DNA of 64,000 bases from Sporolactobacillus nakayamae (GCF_900113325.1 NZ_FOOY01000017.1:1-64000), one strand, 5' to 3'; shown: positions 18,533 to 28,224, counted from the stretch's first letter. The notes: generated by a model from the letters alone, not told the origin. Program-made: numbers and translations.

Positions 18533-18574
18533 CTAGTACAAGTAATGATAACACCTTTCAAGAAATCGTTTACA
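18533..18574 (-). promoter_or_regulatory. mdxR promoter with cre-like site
   Basis: On the minus strand TTGAAA (18556-18561) and TACTAG (18533-18538) are 17 bp apart. TGTAAACGATTTCT (18561-18574) matches the cre consensus at 13 of 14 positions and touches the -35. Confidence 0.6.
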
Positions 18575-18865
18575 CTGATTTGCAAATGGTTCGCTCTATT
18601 TTGAGTGTATTCACATCTTGCTACTTGCAGTATTCTGCTGTCTTCACATTTTCGGAAATCCTATTGTTAGAACAAGAAAAATCGGGCAAAAAGCGCCCGG
18701 TCCTTACTTCCGCAGGAGGCGGTGGCTTTCGCGTTGCATACAGGAGGTATGCGTACTTAGTGAAAGTTCCTTTGCTCCAAATGCGGTTTTGAATCATCAA
18801 CCTTGTCTTGAGCAGACACTTCAATTTCATAGCTCATTTTGGTCCTTAATTAAGTAACGAGTAAA
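18575..18865. other. Intergenic region without a supported gene
   Basis: Frames here lack ribosome-binding sites and recognisable protein character. The only structures seen are a short inverted repeat GCATAC-aggag-GTATGC (18736-18752) and a weak CGGGC/GCCCG hairpin near 18682-18697. Confidence 0.5.
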
Positions 18866-19136
18866 ATAAGCGGAGATTTTCCGGCTATTTGCATCATGAT
18901 GCTTGTTTCACAGGTAAATAAGGGTAATTATTCCGCTTATGCACAGAAATAACCTCCATTTTCCCGTTTTTCGATGCGATAAGCGGAATTTCTCCGTCTA
19001 TTTAAGCTATTTTTTCGTTCATTTTCAAAATAAGCGGAATTTCTCCGTCTATTTCTCAGATGGGGCGCTTACCTGATCGCCCAACCGAATCTTATGACCT
19101 TATCGTCGTACCGGCAAGGCAAAACGATAAACTTTT
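18866..19136. repeat. AAGCGGA intergenic repeat, copy A
   Basis: A 271-bp element nearly identical to 29013-29285. It opens with ATAAGCGGAGATTTTCCGG. It holds four short palindromic units of the form ATAAGCGGAA-TTTCTCCGTCTAT, and ends with a conserved block GGGCGCTTACCTGATCGCCC, itself able to fold, followed by a block containing TTATCGTCGTACCGGC. It carries no coding frame shared by both copies. Confidence 0.85.
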
Positions 19137-19216
19137 ATACGTAAATAGGGCATTTTATATTTTCATTCAAGCGGTGTACCGTGCCCCTCAAGCGGGTCAT
19201 GAATGTTTCTTTACTT

Positions 19217-19255
19217 GCAAAAAAAGAGAGCCCGCACAGTCGATTGTGCGGGCTC
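19217..19255 (-). terminator. Terminator of nagE
   Basis: GAGCCCGCACA pairs perfectly with TGTGCGGGCTC and is followed by TCTTTTTTT on the minus strand, about 25 bp after the stop. Confidence 0.93.
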
Positions 19256-19277
19256 CTTTATTTTACTCAATAATCAT

Positions 19278-21185
19278 TTAACCAAAACTAATAATATCCA
19301 CTTCATTCAGATCGACTTTACCACTCTTCTTTAAAACGACATGTTTGGAAGGATCGAGGTTCGTGAAAATCACCGGACTGATTAGCGAAGGAACTTTATC
19401 CTTAATCACAGGAATATCAAAGGAGATCAGTTTCTGGCCTTTCACAACCGTATCTCCTTCGTTCACAAAGTTGGTAAATCCCTCTCCATTTAATTTGACA
19501 GTATCCAAACCGATGTGAATCAGGACTTCCATGCCATCGATACCTGTCAATCCGACTGCGTGCTTCGTAGGAAACACGCCGCTGACTTTCCCGTCAACCG
19601 GTGAGACGACAACACCTTCATCCGGATCAATGGCAAAACCGTCACCCATCATCTGCTCAGAAAAAACCTTGTCCGGCACATCTGTAAGTGGAAGCAGCTT
19701 TCCCTTTATTGGTGCGCATACTAATTCGGCGCCAACAGATACAGTAGCTAAACTTGGTTCGGGTGCTGAATCATCCAATTTTGCCTCAGTAAGATCGACA
19801 GATGATTGGATCAGTTTTCTCATCGCATCTGCCACAAATTCCACATCCGTACCTATAATCACCTGCAAGTTCGTTTTATTGACTTTGACGACGCCATGCG
19901 CGCCATGCTGCTTGATTGCTTTGTCATCAGCAATTCCTGAATCCGCGACTGTTAATCTGAGCCGAGTCGTACAATGATCAACAGTTGCAATGTTATTTAT
20001 GCCGCCTATATCCTTGATTAAATGAGCAGCCAATACTTCATATTTATCATCTGCGTCTATCCCGGAAATCTGATCGGAGCTTCCATCAACGAGATCATCA
20101 TCGTCCTCGCGTCCCGGTGTCTTGAGGTTGAACCATTTAATGGCGAAATAGAAGACACCAAAGTAGATCACCGCGAAAACAACACCGACGACAAGCAATA
20201 ACAAGGGCTTTTGCGCAATTCGATAATTGAGAACATAATCAATCGCCCCAGCTGAAAAACTAAAACCATCATGAATGCCCAACGCGTACGTGACTGCCAT
20301 AGACAGCGCGGTCAGAATGGCATGAATCAAGTAGAGAACAGGCGCTAGGAACATAAAAGAGAATTCAATAGGTTCTGTAACACCGGTGACAAATGATGTT
20401 AGCGCGATACCGGCTAACATACCGCTTACTGCCTTGCGATGCTCTTTTTTTGCCGCGGCAATCATCGCAAAGCAAGCGGCAGGCAGCCCGAACATCATGA
20501 TGGGAAAATAACCTGCGAGCAGCAGTCCCGCGGAAGGATCGCCCGCGAGGAATCGAGTAATTTCACCATGTAACCCTTTATAGGTACCGAATTCAAACCA
20601 TACAAGCGTATTTATAACATGATGCAGACCGAGTGGTAAAAGTAATCGGTTCAAGAGACCATAAATGGCGGAACCAAATACTCCTGCGTCATACAACCAG
20701 GTCGCCAAGTGCGACATGCCCAGCTGCACGTACGGCCAAACATACCCAAATACAAATCCAATAACGAGCATTGTTCCAGAGGTGACAATAGGGACAAAAC
20801 GTCGGCCGCCGAAGAATGCCAGCCAGTCGGGAAGTTTAATGTTGTGGTAGCGATTATAGAGCATGCCGGCAATAATTCCGGCAACAATACCGCCGAGTAC
20901 ACCTAGGTTGATCGTCTTATTCAGAGAGATCGCACAGGCATTGAGTACGAAGAACCCCATTGCACCGGCAAGTGCTGCAGTTCCGTTATTATCCTTTGCG
21001 AAGCCTACAGCAATACCAATCGCAAATATCAACGGGAGGTTTGAAAAAACCGCATTTCCAGCAGCTGCGATAAACGGAACATTGAACAGATCCGGCTGTC
21101 CGAGACGTAAGAGCAGAGCGGCCGCAGGCAGTGCTGCAATCGGAAGCATCAGTGACTTGCCAATTCTTTGTAGAAATCCCAACAT
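19278..21185 (-). CDS. nagE: N-acetylglucosamine PTS transporter EIICBA
   Basis: Imports and phosphorylates N-acetylglucosamine at the membrane. A 635-residue fusion of EIIC (1-370, opening GFLQRIGKSLMLPIAALPAA, with the family LGIHDGFSFSAGAIDYVL loop), EIIB (about 385-465, phosphorylated Cys near 405 in VDHCTTRLRLTV) and EIIA (about 490-635, active His near 557 in VLIHIGLDTVKL). Sequence and order match E. coli NagE closely. It is monocistronic with a strong terminator; no nagA or nagB is in the window. A NagR-like operator lies in its promoter spacer. GAGGAGAG precedes the ATG. Confidence 0.94.
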   Translation of the reverse strand: MLGFLQRIGKSLMLPIAALPAAALLLRLGQPDLFNVPFIAAAGNAVFSNLPLIFAIGIAVGFAKDNNGTAALAGAMGFFVLNACAISLNKTINLGVLGGIVAGIIAGMLYNRYHNIKLPDWLAFFGGRRFVPIVTSGTMLVIGFVFGYVWPYVQLGMSHLATWLYDAGVFGSAIYGLLNRLLLPLGLHHVINTLVWFEFGTYKGLHGEITRFLAGDPSAGLLLAGYFPIMMFGLPAACFAMIAAAKKEHRKAVSGMLAGIALTSFVTGVTEPIEFSFMFLAPVLYLIHAILTALSMAVTYALGIHDGFSFSAGAIDYVLNYRIAQKPLLLLVVGVVFAVIYFGVFYFAIKWFNLKTPGREDDDDLVDGSSDQISGIDADDKYEVLAAHLIKDIGGINNIATVDHCTTRLRLTVADSGIADDKAIKQHGAHGVVKVNKTNLQVIIGTDVEFVADAMRKLIQSSVDLTEAKLDDSAPEPSLATVSVGAELVCAPIKGKLLPLTDVPDKVFSEQMMGDGFAIDPDEGVVVSPVDGKVSGVFPTKHAVGLTGIDGMEVLIHIGLDTVKLNGEGFTNFVNEGDTVVKGQKLISFDIPVIKDKVPSLISPVIFTNLDPSKHVVLKKSGKVDLNEVDIISFG

Positions 21186-21318
21186 AATCTATCTCTCCTC
21201 TGTTAATAAAAATGGATACAATGAATCGTATTATTGCTGCTTCTCTTTAAAAAGTTTCTCTCCCCTCACTTTGATAACGTCGACATTTAATCTACTATTC
21301 TGTCATTTTCACACAAAA

Positions 21319-21346
21319 ATATTATGTTGTCTAGACATTCAATCAA
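21319..21346 (-). promoter_or_regulatory. nagE promoter with NagR-like operator
   Basis: On the minus strand TTGATT (21341-21346) and TAATAT (21319-21324) are 16 bp apart. The spacer holds ATGTCTAGACAAC, whose reverse complement GTTGTCTAGACAT resembles the GntR-family NagR (YvoA) site, e.g. AGTTGTCTATACCAAT. A repressor here would block RNA polymerase directly. Confidence 0.55.
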
Positions 21347-21742
21347 ATTATTTGTCACTATTTATTACACAACAAGATATTTATTTTCACATCCATCCCC
21401 TTGATGATGATCATTCGCACAGTTGCAATCAATTAAGCGAGCGCTCCATTCGCGCAATAAGTAAGAGGTCTTTCACGAATTATCGTTCTCTAGGCGACAT
21501 ATAGAAGCGGCTGCACAGTCCCAATGAATTCTACGATCCCCCCGGCCCAATCGCTTCGACACCCCGTCACCAAATAAACATGGGGCTTATGCACTGTTTT
21601 TTATTTTCTCCTTGAGTGTACGATTTCAATCAATGATTATTCTATCAATTTGCCGGGACATTTGACCTAGTTTGTCTAGGTATTAGTTCCTGCTTTTTCC
21701 AAAAAATATCGATTTATGTCAAATTAATTCGATTTGTAATGC
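21347..21742. other. AT-rich intergenic region
   Basis: About 400 bp between divergent nagE and the S53 protease gene with no supported gene. One inverted repeat, ACCTAG-TTTGT-CTAGGT (21665-21681), could be a protein-binding site for the protease promoter. Confidence 0.5.
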
Positions 21743-21771
21743 TTAATCTATCAATCTACCTGGGGTATAAT
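21743..21771 (+). promoter_or_regulatory. Promoter of the S53 protease gene
   Basis: TTAATC (21743-21748), a 17-bp spacer and a perfect TATAAT (21766-21771), about 70 bp before the ATG. The -35 is weak, so an activator is likely. Confidence 0.5.
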
Positions 21772-21840
21772 CGATTTTATTTAAGAGAGAAAAGGGAGCA
21801 TCGTTTTTATAAAATTCACTAAATTGGGGATGGTTTACTC

Positions 21841-23763
21841 ATGGCGAAAAAATGGTACAAGATTCTAATCGCCGCTGTTTTATCTTCACTGCTCATTTTC
21901 AGTTCACTTCCGTCATTTGCGGCTGCTTCATCTTCAAGCAAAGCAGACCAACAACTGACATCAGTTAAACAGGGAACTGGCCGTTCAGTATTGGAAAACG
22001 CTGATTATTTCGGAGATCTCCCGGATAACACGCCGGTTTCTGTGGATATTGTCTTAAAGACTAACAATGAAAAGAAACTGCAATCCTATATTGAACGAAC
22101 AGTAGATCCAAACAGCGCATTGTACCATAGATATCTTAGTGTTGACCAGTTTAAAAAAGGATTCGGCGCACCCAATGCAACGGTCAAAGCTCTGACTCAC
22201 TATCTGAAACACTACAAGATTAGTACGAAGATCTATGATAATAATCTGATTGTTTCTGCAAATGGAACAGCTGGGGACTTCAATAAGGCATTCAGCGTAA
22301 CCATTCAGAAGGCGAAGTTCAGAGGAAGAAGCTTCCACGCCGCAAAAAAAGGGCCGAAACTGCCACGCTTCCTTGCTTCTCATGTTTTGGCAATCCTCGG
22401 GTTGACCAACTATTCGGAACTCACACCTCGCGCCGTGAAGCGTCCGCTTAAACTTACTCCGAACGCGAGCGGCGGTCCATTGAATTTAGACCCTCAGGAT
22501 CTCATCAAACAGTACAACGTCGGGCCATTATATGATCAAGGCGCCAATGGAAAAGGACAAACCATTGGCATCGTTACCTTAGCAGATTTTAACACAGAAG
22601 ATGCCTACAGTTTCTGGAAGCAAGAAGGCATTGATGTTAAGGCCGACCGTATTCACAAAATTCTGGTTGACGGCGGATCCGATTGGAACGGCTATGAAGA
22701 GACATCACTCGATGTTGAACAATCCGGTGCACTCGCGCCTCAAGCAGACGTTAACGTCTACATCGGTCCGAACACAGACGCGGGCTTCGTAAACGCATTC
22801 GCAACGGCAATTAATGAAAACAAGGCTGCACAACTTTCTGTGAGCTGGGGACTGAGCGAGTCGGCAATCAGTGCCGCTGTTAAAGATCAAACCGAAGATC
22901 CGGCTTATGCGCAGGCTTATAATCAATTATTTGAACAGGCAGCAGCTCAAGGTATTTCGATGTTCGCATCAGCAGGTGATGCCGGCGCTTATGACGCAAG
23001 CCGAGATATGGGCACTTACAACCTCGCTGTTGACAACCCGGCCGACAGCCCTTATATTACCGCCGCTGGAGGAACAACCTTGCCATGGTCCTATACAACA
23101 AAAACAGGTGTTCAACTAACTGTTGCATCAGAGCGCGCGTGGGGCTGGAACTATCTCTACCCATACTTTGACTCGCTCGGACTTGGCACCCCGGAAGGCT
23201 GGTCAAACTACTACTTCGTTGGTGGAGGCGGCGGCTTCAGTCAGTTGTTCGCGACTCCTGATTATCAGAAAGGTGTTTCCGGTGTGAATCGATTTACAGC
23301 TGCTCAGCAATGGCATCCTAGCTCTGATTTCGGTTCGATCACGCCACTTGCTGATGCGAAAATCATTTCAGGTCGCTCAAGCGGAAGAAACATGCCGGAT
23401 GTATCGCTGAACGCAGATCCCTATACAGGCTATAAAGTATTTCTATCCGATCCAAATGCTCCCGGCAGCAACTCAGGCTTCAGCACCTTCGGCGGAACGA
23501 GTGTCGTATCGCCTCAATTGGCCGGTCTTACCGCGCTGATGAACAGCAATCAGAAAGGACGCATCGGATTTTGGAACAGCCAAATTTACCGTTTTGCAAA
23601 ACAAAAGAGTTCGCCGTTCCATCCCCTGAACACGACCGGAACAGAAAATACCAATCTGTATTACACCGGCACAAAAGGAACAATTTATAACCAGAGTAGC
23701 GGACTTGGTACGATTAACGTCGCTTCACTTGCAAGCCATTTTAAAAGTTCATTTTCACGATGA
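21841..23763 (+). CDS. Secreted kumamolisin-like serine-carboxyl protease (S53)
   Basis: A 640-residue secreted acid endopeptidase. The signal peptide (about 1-27) ends near LPSFAAA. An activation propeptide follows to about residue 205 and is presumably removed. In the mature part the sedolisin triad is intact: Glu287 and Asp291 in YEETSLDVEQSG, Ser554 in FGGTSVVSPQ, with the oxyanion Asp380 in ASAGDAGAY. It is monocistronic with its own promoter and terminator. S53 enzymes work at acidic pH, which suits an acid-producing or acid-tolerant host. Substrate specificity cannot be read from sequence. Confidence 0.92.
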   Translation: MAKKWYKILIAAVLSSLLIFSSLPSFAAASSSSKADQQLTSVKQGTGRSVLENADYFGDLPDNTPVSVDIVLKTNNEKKLQSYIERTVDPNSALYHRYLSVDQFKKGFGAPNATVKALTHYLKHYKISTKIYDNNLIVSANGTAGDFNKAFSVTIQKAKFRGRSFHAAKKGPKLPRFLASHVLAILGLTNYSELTPRAVKRPLKLTPNASGGPLNLDPQDLIKQYNVGPLYDQGANGKGQTIGIVTLADFNTEDAYSFWKQEGIDVKADRIHKILVDGGSDWNGYEETSLDVEQSGALAPQADVNVYIGPNTDAGFVNAFATAINENKAAQLSVSWGLSESAISAAVKDQTEDPAYAQAYNQLFEQAAAQGISMFASAGDAGAYDASRDMGTYNLAVDNPADSPYITAAGGTTLPWSYTTKTGVQLTVASERAWGWNYLYPYFDSLGLGTPEGWSNYYFVGGGGGFSQLFATPDYQKGVSGVNRFTAAQQWHPSSDFGSITPLADAKIISGRSSGRNMPDVSLNADPYTGYKVFLSDPNAPGSNSGFSTFGGTSVVSPQLAGLTALMNSNQKGRIGFWNSQIYRFAKQKSSPFHPLNTTGTENTNLYYTGTKGTIYNQSSGLGTINVASLASHFKSSFSR

Positions 23764-23810
23764 TTTAACCTAGGAAAAAATATTTTCTCACTGTTAAGTC
23801 CTTATGTATA

Positions 23811-23848
23811 AAGAAGGCCCTCGAGTCTATTAAACTCGGGGACCTTTT
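23811..23848. terminator. Terminator between converging S53 gene and asnB
   Basis: AAGGCCCTCGAGT pairs imperfectly with ACTCGGGGACCTT, followed by TTTG on the plus strand. Confidence 0.75.
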
Positions 23849-23855
23849 GTTTACC

Positions 23856-25706
23856 TCAGCGATCAATAATATTCACGTTGTAGGTATCGAGCCATTCATT
23901 CATCTGCGCCATATGGGCAATCAGCTGAGGACCGGACATCAGTTGACCAAACCATGGCGCTTTAAAAGAATCGCCTTTCGTGTCAATCAGCGCTTGCAGT
24001 TTCTGTTTATCCACTAATTCAAGCAGTGGAGAGCTTGGCGTGTCAATCACTTTTTGCAGCCAGCTTGAGACTGCCTGTGTGTACTTTGGGTGATAGGTTT
24101 TCGGATACGGACTCTTCTTGCGGTAGAGCACATCGTCAGGCAGATAGCCTTTGAGTGCCGCGCGCAAAACACCTTTCTCATGACCATCCAGCATCTTCAT
24201 CGCCCATGGCACATTCCACATGTACTGAACAATCCGGTGATCGGCAAACGGCACACGAACCTCAAGGCTCGCACCCATACTCATGCGATCCTTTCGATCA
24301 AGCAATGCGGTCATGAACCAATTCATATTGAGGTAGAACAATTCGCGGCGTTTCGCGTCAATCACAGATTCACCCTCGAGCTTAGGTGTTTCAGCGACTG
24401 TCTCGTTGAACCGCGCCATCTCGTAGTCTTTCAGATTTAATTTGCTCCCCCACTTGTCATTGAGCAGCTCCTGACGTGCTCCGATTGAGCGCATCCATGG
24501 AAAGCCTTCCTTGGCAGAAGTCTCTGGGCTGTGGAACCACGGGTACCCGCCAAAAATTTCATCGGCACATTCACCGGAGAGTGCGACCGTAAATTCCTTT
24601 CTGATCCCTTCGCACAGCCAAAGAAGCGAGGAGTCAACATCCGCATACCCCGGCATATCACGAACCACAATCGCTTTTTTCAGATAAGAAACAAGATGCT
24701 CATTATCGATAATGAGATTATGGTGTACCGTTCCAAGGTATTTAGAAACTTCTTGAATAAAAGGCGCGTCACTATTCGGTTGGAATTTGCTTGTTTTAAA
24801 GTAATGGTCATTGCCCACATAATCGATTGAAAATGTGTGAAGCGGCGGTCGTTTTTGTTCTTTAAAATATTCTGAGGCGATTGCCGATATCCCACTGGAA
24901 TCCAAACCGCCGGACAGGAATGTTGCGACCGGCACATCAGCATACAGCTGCCGTTGTACCGCGTCGGTGACAAGATATCGCAAATGAGCGATGGTCTCCT
25001 TCAGATTATCTGTGTGTTCATGACTTTCCACGTTCCAGTAACGCCAAATTTTCAGTCCATTCTTTGTATACGTGAACGCATGGGCCGGCCGCAGATCGTG
25101 TATGCCCATGTAGACACCGTGACCCGGCGTTCGCGACGGACCAAGTCCGAACACTTCACACAGCCCTTCTCGATCAATTTCCGGATGGACATCCGGATGG
25201 GCTAAGATCGCCTTTATTTCCGAGCCAAAGAGCATTCTTCCTCCTGATTCACTGTAGAAGAAAGGTTTCACGCCCATTCGGTCACGCGCGCCGAACAATG
25301 TTTTCTGCGCGGCATCCCAGATTGCGAACGCGAAGATGCCATTGAAATGATCCACACAGCGCTCCCGCCACTCAATATAAGCGGTCAACAGCACTTCGGT
25401 ATCGGAGTGACCTTGAAACGTATAACCCTCTTTTAATAAATCTGAACGTATTTCTTCTGTATTGTATAATTCACCGTTATAAACGAGCACGTACTCGTTA
25501 TGATTTACCGTTTTTTTCATGGGCTGGCGACCGCCCTCCGGATCGACAACGACCAGACGCGCGTGTCCGAGCGCTGCATTCTCCGACAGCCATGTATTTA
25601 AATCATCAGGCCCGCGATGATCCATCGTCTGTGCCATTTTTTTTATTGTCTTTCCCTCGCTGCGTAAGTCTCGCCGCCAATCAATCCAGCCTGTGATTCC
25701 GCACAT
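23856..25706 (-). CDS. asnB: Glutamine-hydrolysing asparagine synthetase
   Basis: Makes asparagine from aspartate, ATP and glutamine nitrogen. A 616-residue two-domain enzyme. The class II glutaminase begins MCGITGW with nucleophile Cys2 (the initiator Met must be removed) and contains MDHRGPDD and YNGELYN. The synthetase domain has the PP-loop SGGLDSSGISAIA and a later GECADEIFGGYPWF. The length is closer to B. subtilis AsnO (614) than AsnH (747). It is monocistronic; the 220-bp leader is too short for, and shows no sign of, a T-box. Confidence 0.93.
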   Translation of the reverse strand: MCGITGWIDWRRDLRSEGKTIKKMAQTMDHRGPDDLNTWLSENAALGHARLVVVDPEGGRQPMKKTVNHNEYVLVYNGELYNTEEIRSDLLKEGYTFQGHSDTEVLLTAYIEWRERCVDHFNGIFAFAIWDAAQKTLFGARDRMGVKPFFYSESGGRMLFGSEIKAILAHPDVHPEIDREGLCEVFGLGPSRTPGHGVYMGIHDLRPAHAFTYTKNGLKIWRYWNVESHEHTDNLKETIAHLRYLVTDAVQRQLYADVPVATFLSGGLDSSGISAIASEYFKEQKRPPLHTFSIDYVGNDHYFKTSKFQPNSDAPFIQEVSKYLGTVHHNLIIDNEHLVSYLKKAIVVRDMPGYADVDSSLLWLCEGIRKEFTVALSGECADEIFGGYPWFHSPETSAKEGFPWMRSIGARQELLNDKWGSKLNLKDYEMARFNETVAETPKLEGESVIDAKRRELFYLNMNWFMTALLDRKDRMSMGASLEVRVPFADHRIVQYMWNVPWAMKMLDGHEKGVLRAALKGYLPDDVLYRKKSPYPKTYHPKYTQAVSSWLQKVIDTPSSPLLELVDKQKLQALIDTKGDSFKAPWFGQLMSGPQLIAHMAQMNEWLDTYNVNIIDR

Positions 25707-25926
25707 TCATGTCATCCTTTCCTGCCACCTTAGGCATTAACCTCTTTTTCATCTTATGCAAAAGAGGTAGGCGCGTGAGAACTATTGCTCTTCGCGTACC
25801 GCATCATGCATGAACACATCAACTTTTAAAGAAGACTGTCTTTTTATTTTTCATGATGACGGTCGAAAAACACCAATTTTCTTTGAAAGTTATAACTAAC
25901 AAGATTAAAAGGCAGAGAGATGACAG

Positions 25927-26544
25927 ATGCGCAAAATTATCAAATTGATTTTTACCTCGTCCCTGATCATCGGTATTTCTTTTGTGCTCTTGTACGTCAT
26001 TTCAAGCCTGTATAGTCCTCAGGCAGATCACGTTCCTCTTCTCAACGACAAGCGAGTCATTAGTCCGGAAGTTGAAAATTACCGACCGATTATTTCTAAA
26101 ATTGCTAAGGTGAACGGTATTGATCAGTATACAGATTTGATTATGGCGATCACCATGCAGGAGTCAAAGGGTAAGGCTGTCGATGTCATGCAGGCTTCGG
26201 AAAGCCAAGGATTGCCGAGAAATTCCATAGATTCACCACAAAAAAGTATTCAAGCAGGCACGCACTATTTCAAAAAGGCATTGGACCGGTCAAATGGTGA
26301 TTTGTCACTTGCTCTCCAAAGCTATAACTTCGGGCTTGGCTTTACCGATTATGTAAAAGCTCGAGGTGGAAAATATACACCACAACTTGCAAAACAGTTT
26401 TCGGATGAGAAGGCTAAAGAACTAAATTGGGAGAGCTATGGTGACCCGAATTATGTAGAACACGTGATGCGCTATTACACGAATGAAAAGCAAAAGCGTG
26501 AACTTGCGAAAAAAAAACAATTAACAACAATACCCTCGAGATAA
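25927..26544 (+). CDS. Membrane-anchored lysozyme-like peptidoglycan hydrolase
   Basis: A 205-residue protein with an N-terminal membrane anchor or signal (7-27) and a lysozyme-like domain (about 50-190) of the type found in CwlT and YocA. The likely catalytic Glu is in AITMQESKGK, followed by DVMQASESQGLPRN and SIQAGTHYF. It probably cuts glycan strands in the wall. Its last codons lie inside the 5' arm of the shared terminator. It has no conjugation genes nearby, unlike CwlT. Confidence 0.82.
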   Translation: MRKIIKLIFTSSLIIGISFVLLYVISSLYSPQADHVPLLNDKRVISPEVENYRPIISKIAKVNGIDQYTDLIMAITMQESKGKAVDVMQASESQGLPRNSIDSPQKSIQAGTHYFKKALDRSNGDLSLALQSYNFGLGFTDYVKARGGKYTPQLAKQFSDEKAKELNWESYGDPNYVEHVMRYYTNEKQKRELAKKKQLTTIPSR

Positions 26545-26563
26545 GACTTAATCTCGAGGGTAT
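26530..26563. terminator. Bidirectional terminator
   Basis: ATACCCTCGAGAT pairs perfectly with ATCTCGAGGGTAT. It separates the converging lysozyme-like and ABC-F genes and overlaps the 3' end of the former. Confidence 0.9.
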
Positions 26564-26577
26564 TTGTTTTTCTCGAA

Positions 26578-28194
26578 TCAGCGTACATGTGCAGAATCTG
26601 AAAAATGCTCTTCCTTGCTTAAAGTGCCGTTTTGCAGCCAGTAAATCTTAGTAAAGCATTTCGTCAGAAAATAGCGATCATGGCTTACCGCCAGTACAGT
26701 TCCTTCAAAACGGTTCACGGCCTCTTCCAGCACTTCCCGCGACTCAATATCCAAATGGTTGGTCGGTTCGTCAAGTACCAGTACATTGATTTTCTTCATC
26801 ATAAGATCAGCCAGGCGGATCCGAACACGTTCCCCCCCGCTCAGTGACCCTACTTTGCGGAAAACGTCCGAACCGTAAAACATAAACTTTGCCAGTTCAT
26901 GACGTGCTTCTCCTTCGGTCAATCGTGCGTGTTCGCGGAAGACATCAATGACGCGACGATCCTTCTCCGCCTCCTGTTCGAACACGTGCTGGGATAACAA
27001 ACCAATATTTAAATTTGTACCCTGCCGAATATCGCCATGATTCGGCTTCAGTTCACCAAGCAGGCATTTTAAGAGCGTTGTTTTCCCGGCACCGTTCGGA
27101 CCGGCGACTGCTGCCCGGTCACGATAACGAACATCCAAATTTACGTGTTCAAATAGCTTCATACCATCAAAGCCCACGGAGAGATCGCTGCAGCTCAGCA
27201 CTTGATTGCCGGTACGACTGCCACGAGCGAAATTGAGTGCCATTTTATCCGTCTCCATTTTGGGCCTTTTTAAGCGTTCAATCCGATCAAGCGCTTTTTC
27301 CATACATTTCGCTCGTCGATGCATTGCCGCATTCGGCGGCTTTGCTTGATTCGCCCATTCCTTCAGTCGTTTAATCGCCTCTTTCATTTTCTTGATTTTT
27401 TTCTGCTGATCTTCATAGGCGGCAAATTCCAAGACCAATCGTTCTTGTTTTGCCTTGACGTAGTGCGAATAATTGCCTATATAACTGCTCATTTTTCCAT
27501 CTTCCAACTCAAGAACCTTAGTCACCGTTCGATCTAGGAAAAAACGGTCGTGTGAGACGAGCAGAATTGTACCTTTATATTGCCTGATAAATTGCTCCAG
27601 CCATTCTAAAGCGAGAATATCCAAGTGATTAGTCGGTTCATCAAGTAGAAGCAGATCAGGTTCGGTCAATAGCTGAAGAGCGAGTCCGACTTTCGTTCGT
27701 TCGCCTCCACTCAGTGATGCAAACGGGCGATTGAGCAACATCTTGATCTCGAGTCCTTCAGCCACCTGGTCAATCTTATAATCCATATCATAGCCGCCCA
27801 ATTTCTGAAATTGTTCCTGTACACGCGCATAATCGGTGAGCAGTTTTTCAAGTTTTTCTGCGTCTGCGGTCGCAAATGCCTCTTCCAGTTCCTTCATTTT
27901 CCTCTCTTTTTTCAAGCAATCGGAGAAGGCTTCCTTTAGCACTTCATACGCTGTTCGTTCTTTTCCGTCAGGAATTTGACGTAGATAGCCGATGGACGCG
28001 CCGTTTTTGATCGCGATTGCTCCTTTATCCGGCACGTCAACGCGTGCGATTAAATTAAATAATGTAGTTTTTCCGCTTCCGTTCGGTCCGACAACCGCAA
28101 CCTTCTCATTCTCAAGTACTGAAAAACTGACATCGTGCAGAATTTCATTTCCAGCTATATTTTTCCGTACATGATCCGCCTGACATATCATCAT
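26578..28194 (-). CDS. ABC-F ribosome-associated ATPase, likely antibiotic protection type
   Basis: A 538-residue soluble protein with two ABC cassettes and no membrane domain. The Walker A motifs are GPNGSGKTTL (about 36-45) and GPNGAGKTTL; the signatures are LSGGERTKVGLA and LSGGERVRIRLA; both Walker B motifs end DEPTNHLD. A charged linker (about 240-315) contains KEWANQAKPPNAAMHRRAKC. Length and linker resemble the VmlR/ExpZ group. ABC-F proteins bind the ribosomal E site, and some dislodge antibiotics. The leader with a short frame and a terminator supports drug-inducible attenuation, hence a resistance rather than housekeeping role. Which drug is not deducible. Confidence 0.85.
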   Translation of the reverse strand: MMICQADHVRKNIAGNEILHDVSFSVLENEKVAVVGPNGSGKTTLFNLIARVDVPDKGAIAIKNGASIGYLRQIPDGKERTAYEVLKEAFSDCLKKERKMKELEEAFATADAEKLEKLLTDYARVQEQFQKLGGYDMDYKIDQVAEGLEIKMLLNRPFASLSGGERTKVGLALQLLTEPDLLLLDEPTNHLDILALEWLEQFIRQYKGTILLVSHDRFFLDRTVTKVLELEDGKMSSYIGNYSHYVKAKQERLVLEFAAYEDQQKKIKKMKEAIKRLKEWANQAKPPNAAMHRRAKCMEKALDRIERLKRPKMETDKMALNFARGSRTGNQVLSCSDLSVGFDGMKLFEHVNLDVRYRDRAAVAGPNGAGKTTLLKCLLGELKPNHGDIRQGTNLNIGLLSQHVFEQEAEKDRRVIDVFREHARLTEGEARHELAKFMFYGSDVFRKVGSLSGGERVRIRLADLMMKKINVLVLDEPTNHLDIESREVLEEAVNRFEGTVLAVSHDRYFLTKCFTKIYWLQNGTLSKEEHFSDSAHVR

Positions 28195-28224
28195 TTTCTC
28201 GTCACTTCCTTATTTTTTTGTACG

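Noticed and set aside
18502-18857. Several 70-100 codon frames on both strands after mdxR
   Set aside because: No ribosome-binding sites, no hydrophobic or domain pattern, and mutual overlap; treated as intergenic.
25707-25926. Possible T-box leader for asparagine synthetase
   Set aside because: Only about 220 bp, shared with a divergent gene, with no T-box sequence or terminator seen.
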